7,257 nucleotides of DNA from a bacterium (GCA_030620455.1 JAUXEQ010000073.1:1-7257); one strand, 5' to 3'; numbered from the stretch's first letter, positions 1-6,075 are shown. Notes: generated by a model not told the origin, from the letters alone. Translations and numbers: made by a program.

Positions 1-398
1 ACTTTCTGTCCATCCAGTTACAATATACCCTCCGTCAGAGGTCGGGGCAACAGAATGACCTCTATCGTGCCATATTCCCCCCACAGTTTTTGCCCAGGTT
101 AAATCCCCGGAGGAATTAAATTTGGCGAGAAATAAATCGAGGTCTCCGGCACCAAAACTCCATGTCTCTCCAGTTACAATATACCCTCCGTCAGGGGTCT
201 GGGCAACAGAATAGCTCCAATCCCAAACGCTTCCCCCCACAGTTTTCGCCCAGGTTAAATTCCCGGAGGAATTAAATTTGACAAGAAACAAATCAGCGAA
301 AGCGGCGCCAAAACTCCATGTATATCCAGCTACAACATATCCTCCGTCAGAGGTCGGGGCAACAGATCTGCCCACATCATTACGTATTCCCCCCACGG
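1..398 (-). repeat. 156-bp in-frame tandem repeat within the propeller-like gene
   Basis: The segment ccgtcag[ag]ggtc[gt]gggcaaca starts at 32, 188 and 344, an exact 156-bp period (52 codons). The copies at 32 and 344 are identical over 22 bases, while the middle copy differs at two positions. The second conserved block, around cccggaggaattaaattt, is almost base-identical between copies. The high DNA identity, including at third codon positions, points to recent duplication or gene conversion among repeats. Confidence 0.85.
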
Positions 399-534
399 TC
401 AGAAGGTATTGTGTCTGTGCTGGGCATAAGCCGACGAAGAGTAGAAATACTACTATGATTTGGACAGCATACTTGAGTATGCTGGTCTTCTTCTGGCAGA
501 CGACTGAAGTCGTCTGTTTCATTGCATTTCGCAT
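1..534 (-). CDS. Secreted propeller-like repeat protein, N-terminal part (3' end outside window)
   Basis: The product is probably secreted or surface-exposed; its function is unknown. The frame is open from an ATG at 534 to the window edge (178 codons). A GGAGG at 541-545, 6 bases upstream, decides the start. Residues 1-22 are polar and basic; 23-36 are hydrophobic (VQIIVVFLLFVGLC), with a likely signal peptidase site near CPAQ (37-40). From about residue 45 the protein consists of 52-residue repeats, each with TVGG, a DGGY[IV]V[TA]G strand and DLFL[AV]KFNSSGxLTWAK; Tyr66, Tyr118 and Tyr170 mark the period exactly. This pattern resembles beta-propeller-type repeats of secreted proteins that often end in a sorting domain, but the C terminus is not visible. 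Two perfect hairpins lie inside the codons for residues 7-23, so the first 20 or so residues may be a late addition. The next ATG, at 522, is an alternative start. Confidence 0.8.
   Translation of the reverse strand, partial: MRNAMKQTTSVVCQKKTSILKYAVQIIVVFLLFVGLCPAQTQYLLTVGGIRNDVGRSVAPTSDGGYVVAGYTWSFGAAFADLFLVKFNSSGNLTWAKTVGGSVWDWSYSVAQTPDGGYIVTGETWSFGAGDLDLFLAKFNSSGDLTWAKTVGGIWHDRGHSVAPTSDGGYIVTGWTES
465..484. repeat. Short perfect hairpin H1 (CAG-CAT-ACT / AGT-ATG-CTG)
   Basis: A perfect inverted repeat with 9-bp arms and a 2-base centre (TG). It lies inside the propeller gene, over codons for residues 17-23, where the signal-peptide core begins. It shares the outer CAG/CTG and inner ACT/AGT with H2 and H4, while the middle triplet differs and is compensated on the other arm. 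Confidence 0.75.
497..516. repeat. Short perfect hairpin H2 (CAG-ACG-ACT / AGT-CGT-CTG)
   Basis: A perfect inverted repeat with 9-bp arms and a GA centre, 12 bases from H1, lying within codons 7-13 of the propeller gene (read as TTSVV). It has the same frame as H1 and H4 with a different, compensated middle triplet. It would form a stable structure just downstream of the translation start. Confidence 0.75.
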
Positions 535-540
535 TTCATA

Positions 541-545
541 CCTCC
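541..545 (-). promoter_or_regulatory. Shine-Dalgarno site GGAGG for the propeller gene
   Basis: GGAGG on the minus strand, 6 bases before the ATG at 534. It fixes that start. The ATG at 539 lies 1 base from it and opens a frame of only six codons. A near-copy of this whole context (GGGAGGcATGAAAxxxGAAATxCAATGAA) occurs about 80 bases further upstream, around 596-625. Confidence 0.6.
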
Positions 546-573
546 ATGGTTGTCGAATATCTCCACTTTTGCG

Positions 574-596
574 CAATCCCGATGCAGTCGGGATTG
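574..596. repeat. Short perfect hairpin H3 (CAATCCCGA / TCGGGATTG)
   Basis: A perfect 9-bp inverted repeat with a 5-base loop (TGCAG) in the leader of the propeller gene. The arm sequence differs from H1, H2 and H4, but its position next to a GGGAGG-ATG-like context mirrors that of H2. It is not followed by a T-run in either direction, so it is not a canonical terminator. Confidence 0.7.
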
Positions 597-633
597 TTCA
601 TTGTATTTCTCTTTTCATGCCTCCCACAGTTTG

Positions 634-653
634 CAGCGGACTGAAGTCCGCTG
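634..653. repeat. Short perfect hairpin H4 (CAG-CGG-ACT / AGT-CCG-CTG)
   Basis: A perfect inverted repeat with 9-bp arms and a GA centre, upstream of the propeller gene. It matches H2 except for the middle triplet (CGG with CCG, against ACG with CGT), so the change is compensated. The flanks add further partial pairing (tTGC...GTTGCA). No T-run follows. Confidence 0.75.
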
Positions 654-1041
654 TTGCATCTTTATCATTAGCTTATTTTGTTACTTTGTCAATGATATTC
701 TCGACTTTCAGTAAATCCCCATAAGTTAAATCCTCGACTCTATCGAATAGCATTGCCTATACCTTATTAAGCTTTGTTTTCATTCGCTCGTCAAGATTAA
801 TTATTTCCGTGGTATGTGAGTTAATTTGAGAATGTACCTAATGTGGATTTAGTTCGCTCTCCAAATTAAAGTGTTCTTTTAGAGCCAATACCGAAAAGAG
901 AACCTATTGTTAATGGTGAACCAATTTCCCAGTCTGGGATGACCAATGTAGGTAAAATTAGCGAGCAGTCGCAAAAAGATAGATTCTCATATCCGATATG
1001 TTCAGGACATTGAACATTAAAAACGTAACAGCAGAAAACGA
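654..1041. other. Gene-free spacer between the propeller gene and the FAD oxidase gene
   Basis: No credible gene is seen on either strand. It should hold the promoter of the leftward propeller gene and the end of the oxidase transcript. Two weak inverted repeats are present: ATGTTCA / TGAACAT at 998-1017 with a 6-base loop, 25 bases past the oxidase stop and without a following T-run, and TCCCAG-T-CTGGGA at 927-939. A minus-strand frame stays open from the oxidase 3' end down to a stop at 866-868, but it lacks a start codon and a ribosome site. Confidence 0.5.
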
Positions 1042-2436
1042 TTATACAATTACTTTCTGAGGATTCATTAGCCCTCGAGGATCTAACGCCTTTTTTATCG
1101 AGGCAATACTACTCACAAAATTATCCTGGTAGAACATCTTTAGATATTTCCGCTTGATAAATCCAATACCATGCTCACCGGTTATTGTTCCACCAAGCTC
1201 GACTGCCAATCCAAGCATTTTTGGAACGATAATCTCTTTCGCATTTTCCCATTCGCTGTCACTCATATCGTCTCTTAAAAGGTCAACATGCACATTGCCA
1301 TCTCCTATATGACCAAATCCCAAAATAGTGGCATTATTGCTTTCGCCAATTTTTTTCATTCCGACCATAAGCTCGGGCACTTTCGTGGGTGGAACTGCAA
1401 CATCCTCAGCCATTATCGAGGGTGAACGATGTCGTAAGGCATCTCTTATGTTCCTTCTTGCTCTCCAAAGTCTTTCCGATTCCTGTCGATTAATAGCTAC
1501 TAATACATCGATTGCACCTTTATTCAAAAGGTGTTCGCCAACGACTTCCATAGCATTATCCGTTTGCTCTTCGCTGAAACCCTCAAAGGAAACAATAGTC
1601 TGGACAGCTGCAGTATGGAACGGCAACTCCTCCTCGAGGATTGCCTCCACGAGTGGAACTATCTCACCCTCCATGAATTCCATAGCCGCAGGATGAATTC
1701 CGGTTTCCGGGAGAATTGTTAGCAGTGCATCAGCTCCAGCTTCGAAGGACTCGAAACCAGCTAACAAATCTACGCTGAAGGTTGGTTTTGCAACCAACCG
1801 TAAAGTTAATTCAGTCAAAATGCCAAGTGTTCCTTCGCTTCCAACTAACAAGGAAGATAAATTATATCCCGCAACATCTTTAATCATCCTTCCGCCCAAA
1901 CTGATCGGATTACCCGGTGGCAAAATTGCTTTAACTCCTTGGACAAACTTTCCAGTGGTGCCATATTTATAAGCGCGCATTCCACCGGCACAGGTAGCGA
2001 CATTCCCGCCAATAGAGCATGAATCGACGCTGGCTGGATCGGGAGGATAATATAGATCCATTTTTTCTACTTCGCCTCGAAGGTTTCCTGTTATAAGTCC
2101 CGGTTGGACTATGGCAACCATATTCCCTTTGTCTATATCGATTATTTTATCGATCCTTTCCATAGACAAAACAAGACCACCTACAACCGGCACAGAACCG
2201 CCAGCAACTCCGGTACCAGCGCCACGAGGAGTTATCGGTATATTGTACTCATAGCAAAGTCTAACAATTTTCTCAACTTGCTCGTTGTTCTCAGGTTTAA
2301 CGACAATGTCGGGATATGCTTGAAGATCAGGAGTTTCGTCGTGGCTATACGGTTCAAGACTCCCTGAATCAAGAAGCACGCAATCGTCATCGATAACTGC
2401 CGAAAGCTTATCTAAAAATTCATTGGGAATTTTCAC
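1042..2436 (-). CDS. GlcD-type FAD-linked oxidase (glycolate / D-2-hydroxyacid dehydrogenase family)
   Basis: Family members oxidise a D-2-hydroxy acid (glycolate, D-lactate or 2-hydroxyglutarate) using FAD and pass electrons on, often to an FeS partner. The protein is 464 residues, the usual length. The FAD-binding domain (about 40-215) has PRGAGTGVAGG at 70-80, PPDPAS at 131-136, SIGGNVATCAGG at 141-152 and GGRMIKDVAGYNLSSLLVGS followed by EGTLGI at 181-206. The C-terminal FAD-oxidase domain has DVAVPP at 345-350, the metal-site FGHIGDGNVH at 374-383, GEHGIG at 420-425 and a DPRGLMNPQK ending. The start is GTG at 2436 with GAGG 7 bases upstream; the overlapping ATG is followed at once by TGA. 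It lies 13 bases after the small membrane protein gene and is probably co-transcribed with it. No glcE or glcF partner is visible, so the substrate stays open. Confidence 0.92.
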   Translation of the reverse strand: MKIPNEFLDKLSAVIDDDCVLLDSGSLEPYSHDETPDLQAYPDIVVKPENNEQVEKIVRLCYEYNIPITPRGAGTGVAGGSVPVVGGLVLSMERIDKIIDIDKGNMVAIVQPGLITGNLRGEVEKMDLYYPPDPASVDSCSIGGNVATCAGGMRAYKYGTTGKFVQGVKAILPPGNPISLGGRMIKDVAGYNLSSLLVGSEGTLGILTELTLRLVAKPTFSVDLLAGFESFEAGADALLTILPETGIHPAAMEFMEGEIVPLVEAILEEELPFHTAAVQTIVSFEGFSEEQTDNAMEVVGEHLLNKGAIDVLVAINRQESERLWRARRNIRDALRHRSPSIMAEDVAVPPTKVPELMVGMKKIGESNNATILGFGHIGDGNVHVDLLRDDMSDSEWENAKEIIVPKMLGLAVELGGTITGEHGIGFIKRKYLKMFYQDNFVSSIASIKKALDPRGLMNPQKVIV

Positions 2437-2449
2437 ATTCTTTCCTCTT

Positions 2450-2728
2450 TTAAGGCATTTTCTCGAGCTTTTTTGCTCTGACGTTTTTTTTAAGAGAAGT
2501 AACCGTTATTACAATTATAACACCTGTAAAAAGCAAATAAACAATCAACCATCGCCAAAAACCCATAATGCTCATCAGAGCAGGATAAGCCACGGTTACA
2601 ATCCCAAAAATCAGCGAATTTAAACCGAAAACTCTTAAAATATAGCCAGTAATATAAAATGAAAACACAGCGCCTAATATTATGAAAATTAACCCGATAA
2701 GACCGAATAATATCCACACAAAAACCAT
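2450..2728 (-). CDS. Small integral membrane protein, three predicted helices
   Basis: I do not recognise the family. The 92-residue product is almost wholly hydrophobic, with likely membrane segments at about 3-28, 33-58 and 59-79, the last containing WLIVYLLFTGVIIVITVTSL. It ends in a basic tail (KKNVRAKKLEK), which suggests a cytoplasmic C terminus. The start is well supported: AAGGAGG at 2735-2741, 6 bases before the ATG. The stop lies 13 bases before the GTG of the FAD oxidase gene, so the two probably form an operon. A membrane anchor or quinone-side partner for the oxidase is conceivable but nothing in the sequence proves it. Confidence 0.75.
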   Translation of the reverse strand: MVFVWILFGLIGLIFIILGAVFSFYITGYILRVFGLNSLIFGIVTVAYPALMSIMGFWRWLIVYLLFTGVIIVITVTSLKKNVRAKKLEKMP

Positions 2729-2750
2729 CTCTCGCCTCCTTCAACTGGAA

Positions 2751-2780
2751 TTAATATGATAATAATAAGCATAAAATCAA
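2751..2780 (-). promoter_or_regulatory. Candidate promoter for the membrane protein-FAD oxidase operon
   Basis: On the minus strand TTGATT (2775-2780) and TATTAA (2751-2756) are 18 bases apart, a spacing that suits a housekeeping-type promoter, and lie 22 bases upstream of the ATG at 2728. The region is AT-rich, so a chance match is quite possible. Confidence 0.3.
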
Positions 2781-2784
2781 GGTT

Positions 2785-2804
2785 TTTGGATTGTAAGTTT
2801 GGAT
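2785..2804 (+). promoter_or_regulatory. Paired TTTGGAT motif upstream of dut (copy 1)
   Basis: TTTGGATTGTAAGTTTGGAT holds two TTTGGAT sites 13 bases apart, ending 41 bases before the dut ATG. A near-copy with two single-base gaps lies at 3326-3345, 43 bases before the barrel-protein ATG. It could be an operator or a promoter element shared by the two transcripts. Confidence 0.3.
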
Positions 2805-2827
2805 TTAAAATTGCAGCTACATAAAAT
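2799..2827 (+). promoter_or_regulatory. Candidate promoter for dut
   Basis: TTGGAT (2799-2804) and TAAAAT (2822-2827) are 17 bases apart. The -10 box matches consensus at five of six positions, the -35 at three of six. Transcription would begin near 2834, after the possible TTG start at 2828 and 12 bases before the ATG at 2846, which supports the ATG. Confidence 0.35.
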
Positions 2828-2845
2828 TTGAATAAATTAAGTGCG

Positions 2846-3292
2846 ATGGATGAAATTATCGAAATAAATCTAAAAATTATCCATGATGGGAAACCTCCAA
2901 AGAAAATGAGTTCTGGAGCTGTTGGTTACGATATTTTTGCTCGGCTCGATAATCATAGAGTTCTCAAACCGGGGGAGAGAGCTGCAATCCCAGCGGGTTT
3001 CGCAATCGAACTTCCCGAAAGTTTCGAAGCACAAATTCGACCAAGAAGCGGATTGGCTATAAATCATGGAATAACTATGCTGAATAGCCCGGGAACTATC
3101 GATTCCGATTATAGAGGTGAGGTAAAAGTCATTATTATTAATTTGGGACAAAAGCCAGTTACAATCCAAAACGGCGATAGAATTGCCCAGATGATCGTTA
3201 CAAGAACCACAAACACGAAAATTCGAATTGTCGAGAATCTGTTCGATACTCAAAGGGGAAAAGGCGGATTTGGCAGCACAGGATACAAATAG
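2846..3292 (+). CDS. dut: Deoxyuridine 5'-triphosphate nucleotidohydrolase (dUTPase)
   Basis: It hydrolyses dUTP to dUMP and pyrophosphate, keeping uracil out of DNA and supplying dUMP for thymidylate synthesis; it acts as a cytosolic trimer. All five motifs are present: I GAVGYDIF at 24-31, II PRSGLA at 66-71, III GTIDSDYRGEV at 83-93 with the catalytic Asp at 86 and the uracil-site Tyr at 89, IV GDRIAQMIV at 110-118, and V RGKGGFGSTG at 137-146. The 148-residue length is typical. I chose the ATG at 2846; an upstream in-frame TTG at 2828 would add six residues but lies inside the likely promoter. No strong ribosome site precedes either start. It is divergent from the membrane protein-oxidase operon, and the barrel gene begins 96 bases downstream. 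Confidence 0.95.
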   Translation: MDEIIEINLKIIHDGKPPKKMSSGAVGYDIFARLDNHRVLKPGERAAIPAGFAIELPESFEAQIRPRSGLAINHGITMLNSPGTIDSDYRGEVKVIIINLGQKPVTIQNGDRIAQMIVTRTTNTKIRIVENLFDTQRGKGGFGSTGYK

Positions 3293-3325
3293 ATTTTATT
3301 GGCATTGTTTTATTTTTTCGTTTAA

Positions 3326-3345
3326 TTTGGTATTGTAATTTGGAT
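3326..3345 (+). promoter_or_regulatory. Paired TTTGG motif upstream of the barrel gene (copy 2)
   Basis: TTTGGTATTGTAATTTGGAT resembles the motif at 2785-2804 and stands at nearly the same distance from the next start codon. The repeat TAATTTGG occurs at 3323-3330 and 3336-3343. No convincing -10 box follows at standard spacing here. Confidence 0.25.
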
Positions 3346-3388
3346 AGATTTTCACAAATTGGAAGATTAGATTTTAGGAGAGTTTAGA

Positions 3389-4315
3389 ATGAGAAGTGGT
3401 CTTATTTTTGTTGCAGTTTTTCTTGTAGCAATAAGTGCAACAATCATAGAGGCAGATTCAATAATAAGCGATGAACACTCTATACCGCTCTGGGCTTGGT
3501 CTCAGGCATTAGGTAATATTCGAACAATTTTAAGCTGGGGACCAATGGCAGCCTCAGCAAATCCCGCATTGCTAACATTCGAGTCATCGCAGTATTTTGG
3601 ATTATCTGGAGGAACGATATACAATGACGAGCTCACACTAACTGCAGTTGGCGCTACTTTCGCATCGATGGGAATAAGTTTTGGAACTTCTATGGCTTAC
3701 ATTGGTGGTTCTGCGCCGATTACTATGCTTCGCGACCCGGAAAAGGGAATCTCGGAATGGAACAGACCGTATATAGATCACTACGAAAGTCACTACGCAT
3801 TCTGGTTGGATTTCGGCGGAGCGCAACGAATAATAAATAATGTTAGCTTTGGCGCTTCATTAAATATTATAGGAAAGAAATTACCCGGTCAGATTAGTGG
3901 ATTAGGATTCTCCTCCAATATCGGGGCATTGTGGGAGATAAATGAGAATTTTAAAGTAGGCTCACTAATTAAGGATATCACTACGTATAATATCTTTTGG
4001 GACAACGGCGACCACGATATAGGCTATCCTGAGTTTCACTCGGGAATATCATACAATTTGAGAATCTGGGAAAATTATCAAACTGTGATTTATTTTGAAG
4101 ATAATTTTTCATTCGACAGCGGTCTAAGCTCACCAAGTTTGGGTACTTCAATAACACATAGTCAATACGGCTCGGTCGCATTAGGTTACGATGGCAAGAA
4201 CCTGTGTGCTGGAGCATCTGCAAATCCGGGTAAATTCAATATATTAACTGCCGTGAAATTCCTTGGTAAATTAGGACCATCATACACATTCTCTTTCGGA
4301 TATAGCACAAAATGA
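3389..4315 (+). CDS. PorV/FadL-like outer-membrane beta-barrel protein
   Basis: This is a probable outer-membrane protein of 308 residues. A Sec signal peptide covers about residues 1-22 (hydrophobic LIFVAVFLVAISATII, cleavage near IEA-D). After it, WGPMAASANPALLTF (50-64) resembles the early G-x-x-A-x-x-x-NPA-x-L motif of PorV/PorQ and UPF0164-type barrels. The rest alternates short amphipathic strands with Gly/Ser/Asn turns and ends in a strand with aromatic residues (SYTFSFGYSTK), consistent with a barrel closing strand. The ATG has AGGAG 8 bases upstream. The stop codon overlaps the next ATG (ATGA), so the two genes are very likely translated together. The family call rests on pattern rather than strong motifs. 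PorV-type proteins shuttle type IX secretion substrates, but nothing here shows that role. Confidence 0.7.
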   Translation: MRSGLIFVAVFLVAISATIIEADSIISDEHSIPLWAWSQALGNIRTILSWGPMAASANPALLTFESSQYFGLSGGTIYNDELTLTAVGATFASMGISFGTSMAYIGGSAPITMLRDPEKGISEWNRPYIDHYESHYAFWLDFGGAQRIINNVSFGASLNIIGKKLPGQISGLGFSSNIGALWEINENFKVGSLIKDITTYNIFWDNGDHDIGYPEFHSGISYNLRIWENYQTVIYFEDNFSFDSGLSSPSLGTSITHSQYGSVALGYDGKNLCAGASANPGKFNILTAVKFLGKLGPSYTFSFGYSTK

Positions 4316-5544
4316 GAAATATAACTATCGCAAAGCTATTATTGTTGATATTCACATGTGCATTAGCCGATGGCATTGAAAATGAAAATATAACCTTGGA
4401 TTTCCTCAGTCGAATACAATCTATTCCAGCATTTGAGAATCCTGCTCCAATGTCTTCAAAGGCTTCATTTAGCGATTACATATTCGATATAGAACTATAT
4501 GAAGACGCAGCCGATGAATACGATAGAGTTACTAAAATGTTCGAAATGGGCGAACATTATGAATATGCTGCTTATCAAAAAGCTTTAGGCTTAATGAAAT
4601 CTGGGAAATATGACAAAGCAGCAGAAACATTGAGCAAATTGGGGTATACCGCACTCGATAGTGGAGTCACATACAGAGCTCGATTGTTACATGGATTAAT
4701 TGAATGTCGTTTGAAAAGTATAGATCATGCTATATACCTTCTCACCGATCTCGAGGCAGATTTTCCCGACTACAGTTCCGAAATACGTTTTTGGCGAGGA
4801 TGGTTGGGAATACTTTCTCTACAGCCTGAGCAGGCTCTTGCGGATTTTGAATATGTGATGAATTCAAGCGTGAGAAATCCATTTTATTCTGCGCGAGCAT
4901 ACGGAATTAAAAGGTGGATCGATATCCATGGCAAAGAATTAGACAATCGCTCGCCTAAATTGGCAAGTTGGCTTTCGGGAGTTATCCCTGGCACGGGTAT
5001 GATTTACGCTGGGAATATCAAATCTGGAACATACTCGTTTATTCTTAATTCTGTTCTGGGATATGCAACTTTTGCTCCTCTTGTAAAGGAAAGATATGCT
5101 CAATCGGCATTCACATTTTTGTTCTTATGGAGTAGATATTATCTCGGTGGCATAACGAATTCAGAGTTGATAGCAAAGAAATTCAACAGATATGAATGGG
5201 ATAATGCCACTAAACTTCTTATGGAAACATTTATCGGACCGGCAAACAACCTGTCCTCGCCACCTCGAGAAAGTTCGCAGGAACAGCAGTGGCTCAATGG
5301 CGCCAGTGTCGGCATTATGTGGGCGCTAAATCTCTACCAGAAAAATATCACCACACAGGATGCTCAGGAGTGCCAGTTCAATCCGAGTTGCTCAGAATTC
5401 GCAATAAGATCCTTTTCATATCATAACCCTCTTAAAGCCACACTTATGACTTCTGACAGGCTTCTTCGATGCAATCCCTTTGCGTATAACCAATATCCAA
5501 TCGATTCCAAAGGTTATTTAATCGACAAAGAATGGGCTCCATAA
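4312..5544 (+). CDS. TPR-like / hydrophobic domain / YidD fusion protein
   Basis: This 410-residue protein appears to have three parts. A signal peptide (1-19, hydrophobic LLLLIFTCALA) leads into TPR-like helices at about 58-205, clearest at YEDAADEYDRV and AAYQKALGLMKSGKYDKAAE. Residues 214-290 hold a small hydrophobic domain beginning SPKLASWLSGVIPGTGMIYAGN, of the type often annotated as TM2- or DUF5683-like. Residues 335-405 match YidD, the membrane protein insertion efficiency factor: LYQKNI, then C354-QFNPS-C360-SEFA, HNPLKA and RLLRC387NPF. Stand-alone YidD is about 70-110 residues and acts beside YidC and Sec at the inner membrane. A signal peptide ahead of it is odd and raises the question of which side the YidD part faces. 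It overlaps the barrel gene by 4 bases; REP A1 begins 24 bases after its stop. Confidence 0.85.
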   Translation: MRNITIAKLLLLIFTCALADGIENENITLDFLSRIQSIPAFENPAPMSSKASFSDYIFDIELYEDAADEYDRVTKMFEMGEHYEYAAYQKALGLMKSGKYDKAAETLSKLGYTALDSGVTYRARLLHGLIECRLKSIDHAIYLLTDLEADFPDYSSEIRFWRGWLGILSLQPEQALADFEYVMNSSVRNPFYSARAYGIKRWIDIHGKELDNRSPKLASWLSGVIPGTGMIYAGNIKSGTYSFILNSVLGYATFAPLVKERYAQSAFTFLFLWSRYYLGGITNSELIAKKFNRYEWDNATKLLMETFIGPANNLSSPPRESSQEQQWLNGASVGIMWALNLYQKNITTQDAQECQFNPSCSEFAIRSFSYHNPLKATLMTSDRLLRCNPFAYNQYPIDSKGYLIDKEWAP

Positions 5545-5567
5545 ACGAAAACGTAATGTTGTTGTAA

Positions 5568-5882
5568 GGGCGGGGTCTCCCCGCCCAAGTCCTTCTACAC
5601 AGGGGTCTCCCCGCCCAAGTTCTTCCTTATCACATAAGTCCCTTGCACATGAGTTTCACTGCTTATATTCTTCTGCACAAAGATATCCCCCAATTCCCTC
5701 CATACAAATTTCCTACCGAATATAGAAAACAACCGAAAAAATTCACCAAAGGGGCGTGGGAACCACGCCCGTACACATGGAAAAGCGGATTTTATGACCG
5801 TATAATTCGCAATGATGCTGAATTGTACAAAATCAGGCAATATATATTAGATAATCCAAAAAATTGGGATATCGTTAAAAAA
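5568..5882. repeat. REP/RAYT repeat unit 1 (REP A1, spacer, REP B1, transposase 3' fragment)
   Basis: REP A1 is GGGCGGGGTCTCCCCGCCC at 5568-5586, preceded by GTAA. A partial copy (GGGGTCTCCCCGCCC, 5602-5616) follows at 30-base spacing. REP B1, GGGCGTGGGAACCACGCCC, lies at 5752-5770 and is followed by GTAC, so it reads GTAC + palindrome on the minus strand. The spacer 5621-5735 is closely similar to 6911-7025. After REP B1 comes a transposase 3' fragment (5778-5885). Read in the phase used by the transposase, REP A1 gives VRAGSPRP and stays open to a TAG at about 5723. Confidence 0.85.
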
Positions 5883-5885
5883 TGA
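5778..5885 (+). pseudogene. 3'-end fragment of a RAYT transposase gene
   Basis: Thirty-five codons, read as GFYDRIIRNDAELYKIRQYI and on to a TGA at 5883. Over the last 32 residues it matches the intact transposase (6184-6843) at 29 positions and keeps the catalytic-type Tyr in RQYILDNP. The HUH half and the helix region before it (LGQMIAYFKYKSTKQIN) are absent; REP B1 is joined almost directly to the GFYDR segment. The fragment is in phase with a spacer frame open from an ATG-like TTG or ATG near 5643, but it lacks a ribosome site and cannot be an active enzyme. Confidence 0.8.
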
Positions 5886-5898
5886 CACATTTATATAA

Positions 5899-6075
5899 GG
5901 GCGGGGTCTCCCCGCCCAAGGTCTTTCTTACCATACAAGTTCCCTATCGAAATACAGAAATCAATCGAAAATTTCTGAAAGGGGAGTGTCATACAAAAAA
6001 TAGGATGTCATACAAAAAGGGGTATTTTACATGAAAAGGAGTGTTATTAAAAAAAGGGGCGTGGAAACCACGCCC
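5899..6075. repeat. REP/RAYT repeat unit 2 (REP A2, iterated spacer, REP B2)
   Basis: REP A2 is a perfect copy at 5899-5917, preceded by ATAA rather than GTAA, 13 bases after the stop of the upstream transposase fragment. REP B2 is at 6057-6075 with loop AAA instead of GAA and is followed by GTAC. The spacer contains aatacagaaatcaatcgaaa, shared with unit 4, then four degenerate repeats (5981-6055). No transposase fragment follows REP B2; the unit ends about 108 bases before the intact transposase gene. Confidence 0.85.
5981..6055 (+). repeat. Degenerate iterated motif, G-rich + GTGTCATAC + A-run (unit 2)
   Basis: Four imperfect repeats of 17-21 bases: ggggagtgtcatacaaaaaa, aggatgtcatacaaaaa, ggggtattttacatgaaaa and ggagtgttattaaaaaaa. 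The last runs into REP B2. A related set occupies 7041-7116 ahead of REP B4. Confidence 0.55.

Noticed and set aside
278..724. Plus-strand frame of 148 codons
   Set aside because: It is antisense to the propeller gene and its leader; the minus frame has a ribosome site, signal peptide and periodic repeats, while this one has no family features.
998..1017. ATGTTCA / TGAACAT hairpin as terminator of the oxidase operon
   Set aside because: The stem is AT-rich with a 6-base loop and has no T-run after it on the minus strand; kept only as a note in the spacer entry.
866..1041. Minus-strand open frame with Cys pairs (CPEHIGYENLSFCDCS) ending at 866-868
   Set aside because: No start codon or ribosome site and no recognised domain; it overlaps the end of the oxidase gene in another phase, so it is probably chance.
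1328..1696. Plus-strand frames inside the oxidase gene
   Set aside because: They are shadows of a gene with complete conserved motifs on the minus strand.
2828..2845. TTG at 2828 as the dut start
   Set aside because: It adds six residues that the family does not need, and it lies beside the candidate -10 box; the ATG at 2846 gives the normal length.
5568..5586. REP A1 as an intrinsic terminator of the barrel-YidD operon
   Set aside because: The stem is strong and close to the stop codon, but no T-run follows it; it could still slow RNA decay or polymerase, which sequence alone cannot show.
5643..5885. 80-codon frame in unit 1 as a separate gene
   Set aside because: Its first 45 codons are repeat spacer and REP B1, and its end is a transposase fragment; no ribosome site is present.
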